A DNA stretch of 64,000 bases from Nemophila menziesii (lineage: Eukaryota; Streptophyta; Magnoliopsida; Boraginales; Hydrophyllaceae). Under the pieces are notes generated by a model. The model was not told the DNA's origin and did no database searches. It worked only from the letters and a program-made list of their open reading frames with translations. Below are positions 54,805-64,000 of the stretch, piece by piece; position 1 is the first letter of the stretch, and each line of letters begins with the position of its first letter. Location of the stretch: contig JARWIR010000005.1 of assembly GCA_029959085.1 (NCBI GenBank), forward strand, positions 1,738,501-1,802,500. The letters run 5' to 3'. The translations under genes and the position numbers were made by a program.

Positions 54805-55640
54805 ATTTGTATTGTTGTTCAAAACGTTCTCCAGCTTCTGAATGAGCCAAATTACTTGTGTTTGATGTTGGTTCGATGAAAATTGGTTGAACTTTGTTTT
54901 TTAACCATTTAACCTTTTAATTAATGCACTTGCGATTACGATTGATAAAAAGGGCCAGGAGACAGGATCAACAGTACCTTCGTTCTCCTAACCTTTAAAA
55001 AATTGATTCTTATTCTTTTAATAATATCTTTTGATCTTTCAAAATTTTGAGACCCTTTGATATCTCATTTATTTTAGTCTTCATGGAAGCCAAAAGCTGG
55101 ACTCTTAGCCTCGCTCTTTGCCCTTATGATTATAAATTTATTGTGTTTATATTTAAGCTGGGATTGAAAATCATGGTTCTTGGATCGGTCCCAGTCTGCA
55201 TTGAAGTCACACACTAAGTCATTGTTTATATATGTGAAAAAGGGGTACCGGCACCATGTGATCCGGTGACTGCTTGGCCACAATGGGGATGAATATAGAG
55301 AGAGGTTGTGTTTGTGTGGGGCTTAAAATTGTGTTGGTCTCTTATGTTACACACTAACTGTAGAAAAAGATGCACAACTGCATGTTACCCCCTCGTGGGA
55401 TTATCGTTTTCGTCCTTTAGTACGATAATCGACAAATTGACTGCTACCTTACTTTCTCATCTCTCTCTATCTTCACAAACCCACCCTAACCTTACGTTTC
55501 TTTCCACCCAATAAATAACTAAGTTAAAGATCATATATATTCTTTTCCCATATTTTCAATCGATTGGGATGCCTAATCCTATATTATTCATTTTATGTTT
55601 TTCCAGGAGCAGAATCTGGTGAGCGGGGGCCAAAGACAAA
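54805..55640. other. Gene-free stretch
   Basis: Only short unrecognised frames (55074-55283, 55308-55514). No TE ends were identified. Confidence 0.5.
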
Positions 55641-55849
55641 GTATTAACATATGTAATTTTTTTAAAGCAAAATTCACTCTATTGTGATACTGTAATGATA
55701 CCGTTCATAATTCTATCACTTTATACTTTATCAAAATCTATGGTTAACATTAATTTATAAAGGAAATTACATTCCACATATTCATAGGACTTTAAAATAT
55801 TTGTTTTAATAATTATGCTATAGTTTTTAGTGGTTTTTTTATTCTTCGA

Positions 55850-57807
55850 ATATTTACAGACCTCATGTGTAATAAAAGTATTTTCTTGAATATTTCTTTC
55901 AGGGACAAAAGCAGTTTAATTTTCATCAATAATGTAACCAATAAAGGGTTGTAATCTATTTACAAGGATTTTCGCAATAATTTTATAAATAAAGTTAGAG
56001 ACATTAATGGTCTATAGTATTTTATAGTACCAGGTCTATCAACTTTACGTATGAGAAAAATAAAAGTGTGATTTATATCTTCCCAACTCCCATTACTATA
56101 CCAAAAATTATTAATAATTCTAATCACATCAAGTTTTATAACATGCCAGTACTTTTTAAAGAAAAACCACGGGTAACCATCTAGTCCTGGAGCTTTAAAA
56201 GCTCCTAGCTTTGATATTGCTGCCTCAATTTTTTTTAATAAGAATGGGTTTTAGAAGGCTACTATTCATAGTACTGGTTATCCTAGGTTGGATGATATTC
56301 TAGATATAGAGGTAAAAACTCTTGGACCCACAGTTGTAAAAACATCATTGAAATAGTACAAAATAATCTGATATACCTCATCTTGAGTATTCATCCAAAC
56401 CCCATTATCATTCATAATAGAAGAGATTTTATTAAAACTTCTTCTTTCCTTAGTGGTAGCCTAAAAGTAGGTTGTATTTTTATCCTCTTTGTTAAGCCAT
56501 TTATTTCTAGACCTTGCAGCCCAGAAGTCTTTTTTTCTCTTCCAGAAAATCTCAATTTCTTTAACAATCATATTATAGTCATCTTTATCAGATTCTATAA
56601 GATTTTTATTATTAGTAATTCTTTTTAATGCAGCCATATAATTATCAATTTTCTTCCTGGAATTATTAAATTTCTTTTTACTCCATACAGTAAGGATTCT
56701 CTTACACATATTTAATATAGTAATGAGGTCACTTTTAGTAATAGTTTTAATGGTATTTCTAGAATCTTAAACATTAACAATAATCTATAGGCATTCTTTA
56801 TCATTAGCCCAAAAGTTTTTAAAGTAAATTTTTTTATTATTTTGATCATCAAAAAACAGAACTAGGGGACTATGATCTGAACCTAAAACTGGTAGTGCAT
56901 TAATCCAAGCATTAGGAAAAAGGTCTGACCAAGATTTATTGTTTAAATTTCTATCAAGTACCATTTTTATAAGCTTCTCCTTGCATCTCCTATTAGACCA
57001 GGTATAAGCACATCCTTTATTCACAATTTGTATAAGATTTTGATGTTTGATAAAACCATTGAATTTTTTCATACATTTTTTATAACAGATTTTACCCCCC
57101 AATTTTTCATTAGTTTATCTTATGTTGTTAAAGTCACCAATTAGATTCCAGGGGATATTCTTATCAGGAGCACAACTCGCAAATTTTTTCCAGACTAAGG
57201 GCGATATGTTTTTCAATCGGAAAGCCATATGCAAAGGTAGTAATAAGTTTTTTACCATTATTTATAGTAAGCTCAACATTAATATAGTTTTCATATTTAC
57301 TAATAACTTCAATACTATCTTTTTTCAGGGCAAAAATAGCAAGACCCCACTAATCCCACACGGATCAACAGTTGTAATAAGGGTTATCTTAATAACATTT
57401 TCTAATTTTTTAAGAGTAGAAAGAGATTTTTTGTTTCGGAAAAAAAAAGAGTACCTCCAGGTGATATCTATTACAAATATCAGTTAGGATCGGGACCGTC
57501 ATGGGTGTGCCAATCCCCTGAACGTTCCAGGATATTTGTATCATTGGTCGTTTTGGGATTGAATCTGATCAATCACGCAAACCTCTCCTTCTTCAAGTTG
57601 TTGTGCCAGCTCGTTTGATAAATTTTCAATCACTAGAGGATTAATATCCCATTCATCTTCATTTTTTACTTTACCTTTATACTGGAACTGATTCTTGTGA
57701 TTGGTCCGAAGATTCCATAGCTTGCTATTACGATTTTTTCCCGAGAAACTCTTTTTGTCGTTATGTCTTCTCTGCTTGCTGCGTATAGACACTCTTGGGA
57801 GGCCCAT
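55850..57807 (-). pseudogene. LINE ORF2 N-terminal half (endonuclease and RT start), decayed
   Basis: The minus strand reads ISWNVQGIGTP (near 57505-57540), GDFNNIR (about 57110-57135), CAYTWSNRRCKEKLIKMVLDR (about 56950-57015), GSDHSPLVLFF (about 56850-56885; the SDH pair is intact), SRNKWLNKEDKNTTYF (56465-56510), GAFKAPGLDGYPWFFFKKYW (about 56150-56210) and YYRPLMSL (about 56000). Stops and frameshifts separate these. The preceding frame 57807-57541, basic then acidic, has no recognised domain and lies between ORF1 and the endonuclease. Confidence 0.8.
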
Positions 57808-58272
57808 ATCTTCATTCTAACTTTTATTCAGTGGATATTGATTTACCTTTTCATTTGTAATCAATTGATTTTGATAGTGATGGTAGTGTATACGGAGTAT
57901 GTTCTTGTTTAGTGGTTGTCGGAGTTGGGATAAGGATAGAGTTGGATAAGGATTTGGCGGTGTTTAGGGTTTTGGTCGGAGAGGAGTGGTTGTCGATAGG
58001 GTTGTTGCTGGTTGAGGGTGGGGAGTTAGGGTTTTTTATTTGGGGTATGTCTGCTGTGAATGGTTCAATAAGACATTAGAAGTTGGGTTTGAATTGGATT
58101 AAGAAAAGTAAGGTTTGTGTTATAGGTTTTTGGGAGTTGTGTGGTTGGTTTGGGCTGACTCCGTAAGTAGAAATAATTTAGTAGGTGAAAAGTATTTTTT
58201 AAAGTTGGGAGTTGGGCCTCCTTGTTTTGGGTTTGGAAAGGATCCAAAGAAAGTATCCCCGATACTAATGGG

Positions 58273-59490
58273 CTAGGGTGTATTATGAAGTTTTTCAACC
58301 ATGGAGTGGGCCAGCTCATTCAATTTTTGTTCTTTTTGTAAAAAGGTCTTATATATTTCTTTCTTCTCCACCGAGTTCTTGTCCTTTTCTTTCGTACCCC
58401 TCGAGCTCGTTGTCTTACCATTACTCGTACCTTCGTCCTTTTTTCCAGTAAATTCAAAAAAATGCGGTGAAACGACGTCCTTCATACTCGCATCTGTACC
58501 AAGTGGTACTCTACTAACGGCGTTAGGGTTAGTACCGTTATCTCCTTTTTTTGTGAATGGTGAGTTACTCTTACCGAGTTTTAGATTCCAACTCGGTTTA
58601 AAGGTTTTCCGTCCAACATTGTTGAGTTTACTAGCTTTCATAGTGTTGATTCCTTTATAGAAAAACATTGATTTTGATGGACCCCTAGTTGAAATTTTAA
58701 TCCAGTTTCCGAGTTTGGGAAAGATATTCTTGTTACCACACTTGGATTCCTCATGATCAAAAATCCCACAGCCATAGAAAACTTGGTCAATGTTTTCATA
58801 CTTGAAATTGATCCAAGATTGTGTATTATCATCATCAAAATAATTTATACCAGCTATTAAAGGATTTCGGAGATCCCAATCAACCTGGACTCTAGTAACA
58901 GAGTTTTCATCTACTATTTTAGTTTCTGGTAGTGAGATATGATGAACTTTACCAAAGTTCTTCATTAGTTTTTCAATACAATATTCTAATAGTAGACTAA
59001 CAAGTGTACCTGTTAATTAGAGCCAAAGGGTAGTGTTTGTTACCTCATTTGTTGCATTTTTATTAAACTGATTAATAGAAAAATGTTTGTCGATGACTGT
59101 CCATGGACTCTGATTCCATACTGTTTGTTGATCTTTAGCATTCTTGAATTTGATAATCACTAAGTTCGGTGCTAATTTTTCTGCTTCCACATCTTCTGTG
59201 AGATTCCAGTGTTTGTTGATATGATTTTTAAAGAACACAAAATTAATTTGTTCCTTGAATAGCAATTTTGCTATGAGTTTGTATTCCTCAGCTATCTTAT
59301 ATTTTGTGTTGTTTTCTGGCGTGATTATGAGTTTCCCATCACCTGCCAGAGGGTGATTTGCAGAGTAAAAATTCATGTAATATCTCGATTGAGAGGGACA
59401 GAGTCTTAAGAGGGAGGGGACAAAGGGAGAAAGGAAGAGGTATGAGAGAGAAAAACGAGGGGAAATATTTGAAATGATGAGTGTTATCAA
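58273..59490 (-). pseudogene. LINE ORF1 with one nonsense codon (DUF4283, degenerate CCHC)
   Basis: A single minus-strand frame of about 405 codons broken by one TAA at 59017-59019. The N-terminal part reads LIITPENNTKYKI, KLIAKLLFKEQINFVFFKNH and QSPWTVIDKHFSINQF (DUF4283). After the stop, LVSLLLEYCIEKLMKNFGKV and VTRVQVDWDL continue it. The knuckle reads FYGCGIFDHEESKC: the second Cys, His and last Cys are present, but the first Cys position is Phe. A Ser/Lys-rich tail follows to the stop at 58273. One nonsense plus the lost Cys make it inactive, but it is much better preserved than its ORF2. Confidence 0.82.
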
Positions 59491-59566
59491 ACTATGACTT
59501 TAGTAGAGAAAGCTTGAAAAACACAAGGATTATGGTTTGTTTATGGTGGTGTTGTGGTGGTGGCTA

Positions 59567-60028
59567 TGTTGTAGATCTCCCCGCCTAGGCGCCGCTCGGG
59601 CGTCAACTCCCCCCTCGGCCGCTTACGCCTAGTTAAAATTTCTAGGCATTTTTGCCTAGCGCCTTAGTCTTCGTGGAATAGGCGTCTAGCCCGTCTAGGC
59701 ACCGATTAATGACAAAAAATGACCGCCTAGGCGCCGATTAATGAAAAACATGCCCGCATAGACCTTCTTGTTAATTTTCTTATTCTCGAGAATTCTTTAG
59801 TTGATATTATAACTCAATTTTTAGTATTTTTATACTTACTATGTGTTGTTAGATGATTTTATGACTTAAATAGTTAAAATTGCTATAATTACTACGTATA
59901 TATTACTAAATATACAAAATTATACATCGGGATTCTAAACCGTATAATTCCGCCTAGGTCCCGTGTATTCTAACCTAGGCGTTAGGCCTCGGTCGACCGC
60001 CTAACGCCTAGAAATGAGATCTACATCA
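59567..60028. mobile_element. MITE with CCTAGGCG-rich ends, copy 1
   Basis: 462 bp; TIR TGTTGTAGATCTC / GAGATCTACATCA with TA on both sides (59565-59566 and 60029-60030), suggesting Tc1/Mariner-type target use. The subterminal regions are rich in GCCTAGGCG and related palindromes. No coding capacity. It is a paralogue of copy 2 and provides its uninterrupted form. Confidence 0.72.
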
Positions 60029-60606
60029 TAGGGTGGTGGTGGGAGGAGAGAGGGGAGAGCACATTTTGTCAAACACACTTTACGTTTCTTTCCATCATGA
60101 TATTATTAGATCGTTGAGGATCCCCCAGTTTACGTGGGCTAATTAGTGGGAAATGAATATGCAATTCCCATTGATATATGTAAATTTGCTTGATTATTTT
60201 TTTAATAAAAACGTGAGTAGAAAAAAATTAACACCCAATGGATATAAATTAAGCCTTATAATTTCTTTAATGAAAAAATAAATATAAGTACAAACTACAT
60301 TAGCCTCAACATGACATAAATTTAGCCATGATTTCTTTAATTTTTTTTTATTTTAGTCCTTACACGGTAAAGTATATATAAAAAATAACACCCCTCCCCA
60401 CACATACAAAAAAAAAATAGGGTTTTGTCCACAAACACCACTAAGTGATCTAGCTTTAAACTATCATAAATGAATTTTTTTGAATTCTCCCTACTTATTT
60501 TTGGTGTATTAGATTAAGCATTCTCCTTACCTCTGTTGTAGATCTCCCTGCCTAGACGCCGCCTAGGCATCAACTCCCCCCCTCCTCCCCCTTAGCCGCT
60601 TACGCT

Positions 60607-61149
60607 TAGGGATCTCAATGGGGCGGATTTGGGGCAGGGTTACCTATAAAAAAATAGAAGCCCCACGCCCCGCCCCGCTCTGTATATCTCCGCGGGGTGT
60701 GGATTCTACCCCCGGGTTTTAATTTGATCGTCCAATTTTTTTTATTACTATCAATTTTATTATTTTTAAACACTTAAATATTTCATGCTTCAAAATTTGC
60801 ATTTGCATTTTGATATTTAGACAAATTCTCCCCTTGGAGTTGCATTTTGATTTAAATTATTTAAACTTTGTGTGTTGTAATAGACATACACAAACTTTGA
60901 TTTGAATAATGATTAAGATTTAAAAAAAATTAAAATATAAATAAAATATATTAATTATATATTATATATATGCGGGACGGGTCTGCGGGGTGGGGAATAG
61001 TTATCCCCACAACCCGCCCCCTCTCGTGCGGGTTTTGAAAATCCATCTCTACAACTCGCCCCAAGCCCTATTTAGTACCTTAAAACCCTCCCCGTTTAAA
61101 GTGAGGTGGGGCGGGTACCCGCAAACCCGCGCCTAATTGACTTCCCTAC
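60607..61149. mobile_element. hAT-like element nested in MITE copy 2
   Basis: 543 bp; left end TAGGGATCTCAATGGGGCGG, right end reverse complement TAGGGAAGTCAATTAGGCGC. TSD CTTACGCT / CTTACGCC (60599-60606 and 61150-61157), one mismatch. Copy 1 of the host MITE has the empty site CTTACGCC at 59624-59631, which confirms the boundary. The sub-ends are rich in GCGGGG/CCCCGC; no coding capacity. Confidence 0.92.
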
Positions 61150-61411
61150 TTACGCCTAGTGAAAAGTTTAGGCGTTTTTGCCTAGCATCTTAGTCACCGT
61201 GGAATAGGAGTCTAGCCCGCCTAGGTACCGATTAATGGCAAAAAATTGCCTCATAGGCGTCGATTAGTTAAAACAATATCCGCATAGACCTTCTTTTTAT
61301 TTTTTTTATTCTCTAGAATTCTTGAACTGATACTATAACTCAATTTTAGTAATTATATATATTATAGTGTTAGATGAATATTATGACTTAAATAGTTAAA
61401 TTTATTACAAA

Positions 61412-61457
<46 letters not shown>

Positions 61458-61485
61458 CTTAACATACAAAATCACACAACAAGAT

Positions 61486-62493
61486 CAGCAAGATAAGCAG
61501 ATCAGAAGAGCAGGTGATCAGAACCTGTATTTGATCGGCTCCCCAGCAGGTATACTGGACAGTTCAGCTCACGGGACTGGTGCGCGCGTTCATAACAGAA
61601 GTAAAGATGTTGCAGGGTCTGATACAGAAGACATGGACTTCACGGGGATGCCTATCTCGGGGTCGGACATATTGTGGTGGTCAAATAACCTACCTGCTAA
61701 AGTTTTTTTTTGCAGGAGTTGCGTGGAATATATTATGTGGGTCACTTCTAGAGGTCATATGGAAAGAACATAATGATATTGTCTTCAATGGAGGTGTATT
61801 ATCCTCGTGTAAGGCTATGCTTCAGAAAGCTCGTTATTTAGCATCCTCCTACACAAAAGCCTGGGGGAATATCCCGGGGAGTGTCTCGACTAATAGAAGA
61901 TTTGTTACCCTTATTCAATGGTGTAAACCGTCTAAGGGTTTGAAACTTAATATGGATGGTAGCTATAATAGGTGGTGTAACGAAGGAGGGGGCAGAGGCT
62001 TAATAAGGGTTGGAGATAGAAATTGGATTGGGGGCCTTTCGATGAAGATTCCACGTGTTTCTCCTGAGATGGTGGAATTAATAGCGTTTTGTGAAGGTTT
62101 TAAAATGATTGAATCAATGCAATTGCAAGAAATGGCTGTTGAGGAAGACTCATGGGAAGTAGTTGAGCTAGTTCGCAATGTGGGGAAGGATAAAGGGCCA
62201 GCTGCTCTCTGGATTGATCAAATTCGTCAGATTACGGATAGGAATAAATTGGTCACGCTTGGTTGTGTCTATCGTGAGGCGAATCATTGCGCGGATTGGC
62301 TAGCTCGTTTTGGCTCGAAACAAAGTGAGAATTATTGTTTGCATAGCGATCCTCCTAATGGAGTATGGAAATTCCTCATACGTGATCGAATGGGGTGGAA
62401 GACGCCTAGAACCATTTATAGCCCAGGATTGTTAGATGATGTGCTAGTCTAGTATCCCACGATCCACTATAGGTCTCCTTGTAATAAAAAAAG
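61486..62493 (+). mobile_element. 5'-truncated LINE 3' end
   Basis: 1008 bp flanked by 14-bp direct repeats TCACACAACAAGAT and TCACACAACGAGAT (61472-61485 and 62494-62507, one mismatch), ending GTAATAAAAAAAG. Copy 1 of the MITE lacks it at the matching position (59920 region). It contains only the ORF2 C-terminus with RNase H and a very short 3' UTR. Confidence 0.9.
61580..62452 (+). CDS. LINE ORF2 C-terminus with RNase H domain (open frame, partial)
   Basis: 290-codon frame. Residues ~48-70 read FAGVAWNILCGSLLEVIWKEHNDIVFN, the usual segment between zf-RVT and RNase H. The RNase H-like domain follows with acidic positions in place: D126 in LNMDGSYN, then MVELIAFCEGFKMIESM, VEEDSWEVVELV, and the closing block REANHCADWLARFGS. 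In LINEs this domain removes RNA from the RNA:DNA hybrid. The first ~40 residues are probably out of frame with the original protein, because an overlapping frame (61531-61773) looks equally LINE-like, so one frameshift is likely near 61680. It has no RT or start of its own; it is a remnant of a LINE lineage different from the intact one at 42-46 kb. Confidence 0.8.
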   Translation: MRAFITEVKMLQGLIQKTWTSRGCLSRGRTYCGGQITYLLKFFFAGVAWNILCGSLLEVIWKEHNDIVFNGGVLSSCKAMLQKARYLASSYTKAWGNIPGSVSTNRRFVTLIQWCKPSKGLKLNMDGSYNRWCNEGGGRGLIRVGDRNWIGGLSMKIPRVSPEMVELIAFCEGFKMIESMQLQEMAVEEDSWEVVELVRNVGKDKGPAALWIDQIRQITDRNKLVTLGCVYREANHCADWLARFGSKQSENYCLHSDPPNGVWKFLIRDRMGWKTPRTIYSPGLLDDVLV

Positions 62494-62583
62494 TCACACA
62501 ACGAGATTCAAAACCGTCAAATCCCGCCTAGGCGCTAGACCCCTATCGCCCGCCTAGGCCGCGAAAACGAAATCTACAGCATA

Positions 62584-62799
62584 GCTCCGTACAAGTAACA
62601 TCCTTATTGGGTAAATATTTTTACAAGTATTTTGATTTATACTTTTGGGCTTCTCCATGTATATGTATTTGTAATATTTTGGCTTTGGCTTGGTCGAACT
62701 AATTTAAGGATGTGAATGAATAAAACCGTCCCCAAGTAATTTAAACTCTTGAAAAAAAAAACTTGTTCAAATACTTTTGTTTGTAAATAAGGTTAAACT
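62584..62799. other. Short gene-free stretch
   Basis: 216 bp between the MITE and the copia LTR; contains an A-run at 62752-62761. No gene. Confidence 0.5.
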
Positions 62800-63004
62800 T
62801 GTTATAAACTAAAGAAAGAAACGATAAAGAAAGTTTATATTCTTGTATTCCAATACAAAGTAGTTCCATTACAATGAAAATGGTCTTATATTTATAGGGT
62901 ATATAATGACCCTTCATTTGCCACATTAAGAATCCATGAATAGAAAATATAAAACCGTAAACCTTTGGACATCCACTATTAAATAATATACTATATTCAT
63001 AATA
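62800..63004 (-). repeat. 3' LTR of a second minus-strand copia-type element
   Basis: It begins TGTTATAAACTAAAGAAAGAAACG, parallel to TGTTATGAACGGTAGAGAAAG of the LTR at 30163, and ends ATTCATAATA directly before CTCCCCCTTGGAT, the complement of an AAGGGGGAG polypurine tract. 205 bp. The rest of the element runs off the window to the right. Confidence 0.8.
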
Positions 63005-64000
63005 CTCCCCCTTGGATGTCCATCCATTAAGATATATGCCTCGTTAAAACCTTACCAAGAAAAACCCCGTGGGATAAAAACTTGGTCGAAGGAAAAAGAG
63101 TACATATAGATGGAACTAATCATTTTGAAACGCTGCCTCGTTAAAACCTTGCCAAGAAAACCCATTAGGACAAAACTTGGACGAAGGGAAAAGAGTACAG
63201 TCTTGTTTACGCTCCCCCTGATGTTGGCAAGAGATCTTTGGCTTGTCGTATTTGTGGACCTACTTCTTGAATATTGTGGTTGACAATGATTTCATAAGGA
63301 AAAGCTACAAAATTCTTGCATGATTGTATATGTCGAGTGTCAATATCCACATTCTTCTGTAGCTCGTGTGTGTAGGAGATTTTGGTGAAATATGTTTTGC
63401 TTTATCTCATTTGATGTAGCCATTCTAATTATGTGTGGTATAAGTAACAGTATCCTTATACAATACCATCGATATATTCTTGTTGAAGATAAACCACACA
63501 TCTATTCGGTATGTTGAATAATCCACTTAAATAAATATTTCATACCACTCCCCCTTGGATATTCACTGAAAGATATGTCTCATTAAAACCTTATCAAGAA
63601 AACCCATCGGGACAAAACTTGATGAAGGGAAAAGAGTACATCAATCCTTGGGGTTATGATACATATTCAACATGTCTCGTTAAAACCTTACCAGGAAAAC
63701 CCACTGGGAAAAACCGTGGTGAAGGAAAAAAATAAACAATTTCAATATATTCTCCCCCTCATTACGACATTACATATTTCCTAATACATTTATATCCTGA
63801 TGTCGTCGTTAATAAAACTTTAATTAGTAAATCTTCTGGATTTTTACTTGAGGGTATTTAGTGATAGTAATATCATTTTCTTGATCAATAAAAGAGTTCA
63901 TACTTCCTTTGAAAATAAATATTTGCATGCCTCGTTAAAACCTTACTAGGAAAAACCCAGTGGGAAAAAACCTTAGTGAAGGAAAAAGAGTACAATACGC
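63005..64000 (-). mobile_element. 3' non-coding region of copia-type element, five motif copies
   Basis: Copies of the ~65-bp 'cctcgttaaaacct...gaaggaaaaagagtaca' motif at 63037-63104, 63134-63199, 63576-63640, 63673-63736 and 63928-63994. CTCCCCCT tracts at 63005, 63212, 63548 and 63752 punctuate them, so pairs of motifs alternate with polypurine-like tracts (sense strand is minus). The element at 30163 shows the same order. No gag-pol is reached before the window ends. Confidence 0.85.

Larger units (their letters stand above)
55850..59540 (-). mobile_element. Reverse-strand LINE, 5' end to RT, 3' part lost
   Basis: The minus-strand order is 5' leader, ORF1 (59490-58273), spacer, second frame 57807-57541, endonuclease (57540-56800), linker (56710-56400), RT start (56240-55860). 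It then fades before RT motif A. Losing the 3' half while keeping the 5' end is the reverse of ordinary LINE truncation, so a later deletion is likely. It belongs to the family of the ORF1 fragment at 28430 and probably of the old LINE at 38.4-49.3 kb. Confidence 0.82.
60534..62581. mobile_element. MITE copy 2, split by two insertions
   Basis: Ends TGTTGTAGATCTCC and GAAATCTACAGCA match copy 1. After removal of the hAT (60607-61149) and LINE tail (61486-62493) with their TSDs, about 475 bp remain, collinear with copy 1 (GCTTACGCCTAG, GCGTTTTTGCCTAGC, ACCGATTAATG, AACATACAAAATCACACAA, CCGCCTAGGCGC). A (TA)n tract (61418-61454) is expanded relative to copy 1. Confidence 0.8.

Noticed and set aside
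63037..63994. Repeat-spacer pattern reminiscent of a CRISPR array
   Set aside because: Units are ~65 bp with irregular spacing, in a plant LTR retrotransposon 3' region, with no cas genes.

Overview
This window looks like intergenic DNA from a flowering plant, most likely a eudicot. It is AT-rich and contains plant-type L1 LINEs (DUF4283 plus CCHC ORF1, endonuclease/RT ORF2, zf-RVT), Ty1-copia and other LTR sequences, tRNA-derived SINEs, hAT and Stowaway-like MITEs and Mutator-like elements. I found no convincing intact single-copy host gene, tRNA, rRNA or CRISPR array. The species cannot be named from the sequence. Almost everything recognisable is a transposable element or its debris, often nested several layers deep with target-site duplications (TSDs) still readable.

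Layout. 0-9.9 kb: Stowaway-like remnant, MULE-1, a 1.5 kb tandem segmental duplication carrying a SINE, a hAT element, two decayed reverse-strand LINE tails, MULE-2. 9.9-16.9 kb: featureless DNA, MULE-3, two decayed LINEs. 17-20.9 kb: LTR-like direct repeats and a LINE tail. 20.9-28.2 kb: a LINE whose endonuclease region carries a 1.5 kb poly(A) retroposon and whose 3' region carries a solo LTR, itself split by a hAT element containing a SINE-like segment. 28.2-37.1 kb: LINE ORF1 fragment, (GA)73, a small hAT MITE, and a 6.9 kb copia-type element on the minus strand (TSD TAGAT) without recognisable gag-pol, invaded by a hAT MITE and MULE-4. 38.2-51 kb: an old LINE broken by MULE-5, a young LINE with an intact 1203-residue ORF2, SINE/LTR debris and MULE-6. 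51.4-53.4 kb: MULE-7, carrying part of a UBP1-associated protein 2 gene. 53.5-54.8 kb: hAT with an inner fold-back. 55.8-59.5 kb: reverse-strand LINE. 59.6-62.6 kb: two paralogous MITEs, one invaded by a hAT and a LINE tail. 62.8-64 kb: 3' end of another minus-strand copia element.

The main result is a group of seven non-autonomous Mutator-like elements of 1.5-2.0 kb. Six have 9-bp TSDs (five perfect, one with a single mismatch). Several share a common plan: divergent termini, a subterminal tandem array, an AT-rich spacer, then a GC-rich cargo. Two cargos are recognisably gene-derived: an RRM segment, and an unidentified four-exon segment whose splice sites and reading frame are still intact. 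The other notable object is the young LINE (15-bp TSD, 11-bp ORF1/ORF2 overlap). All calls come from reading the sequence; no database search was run.
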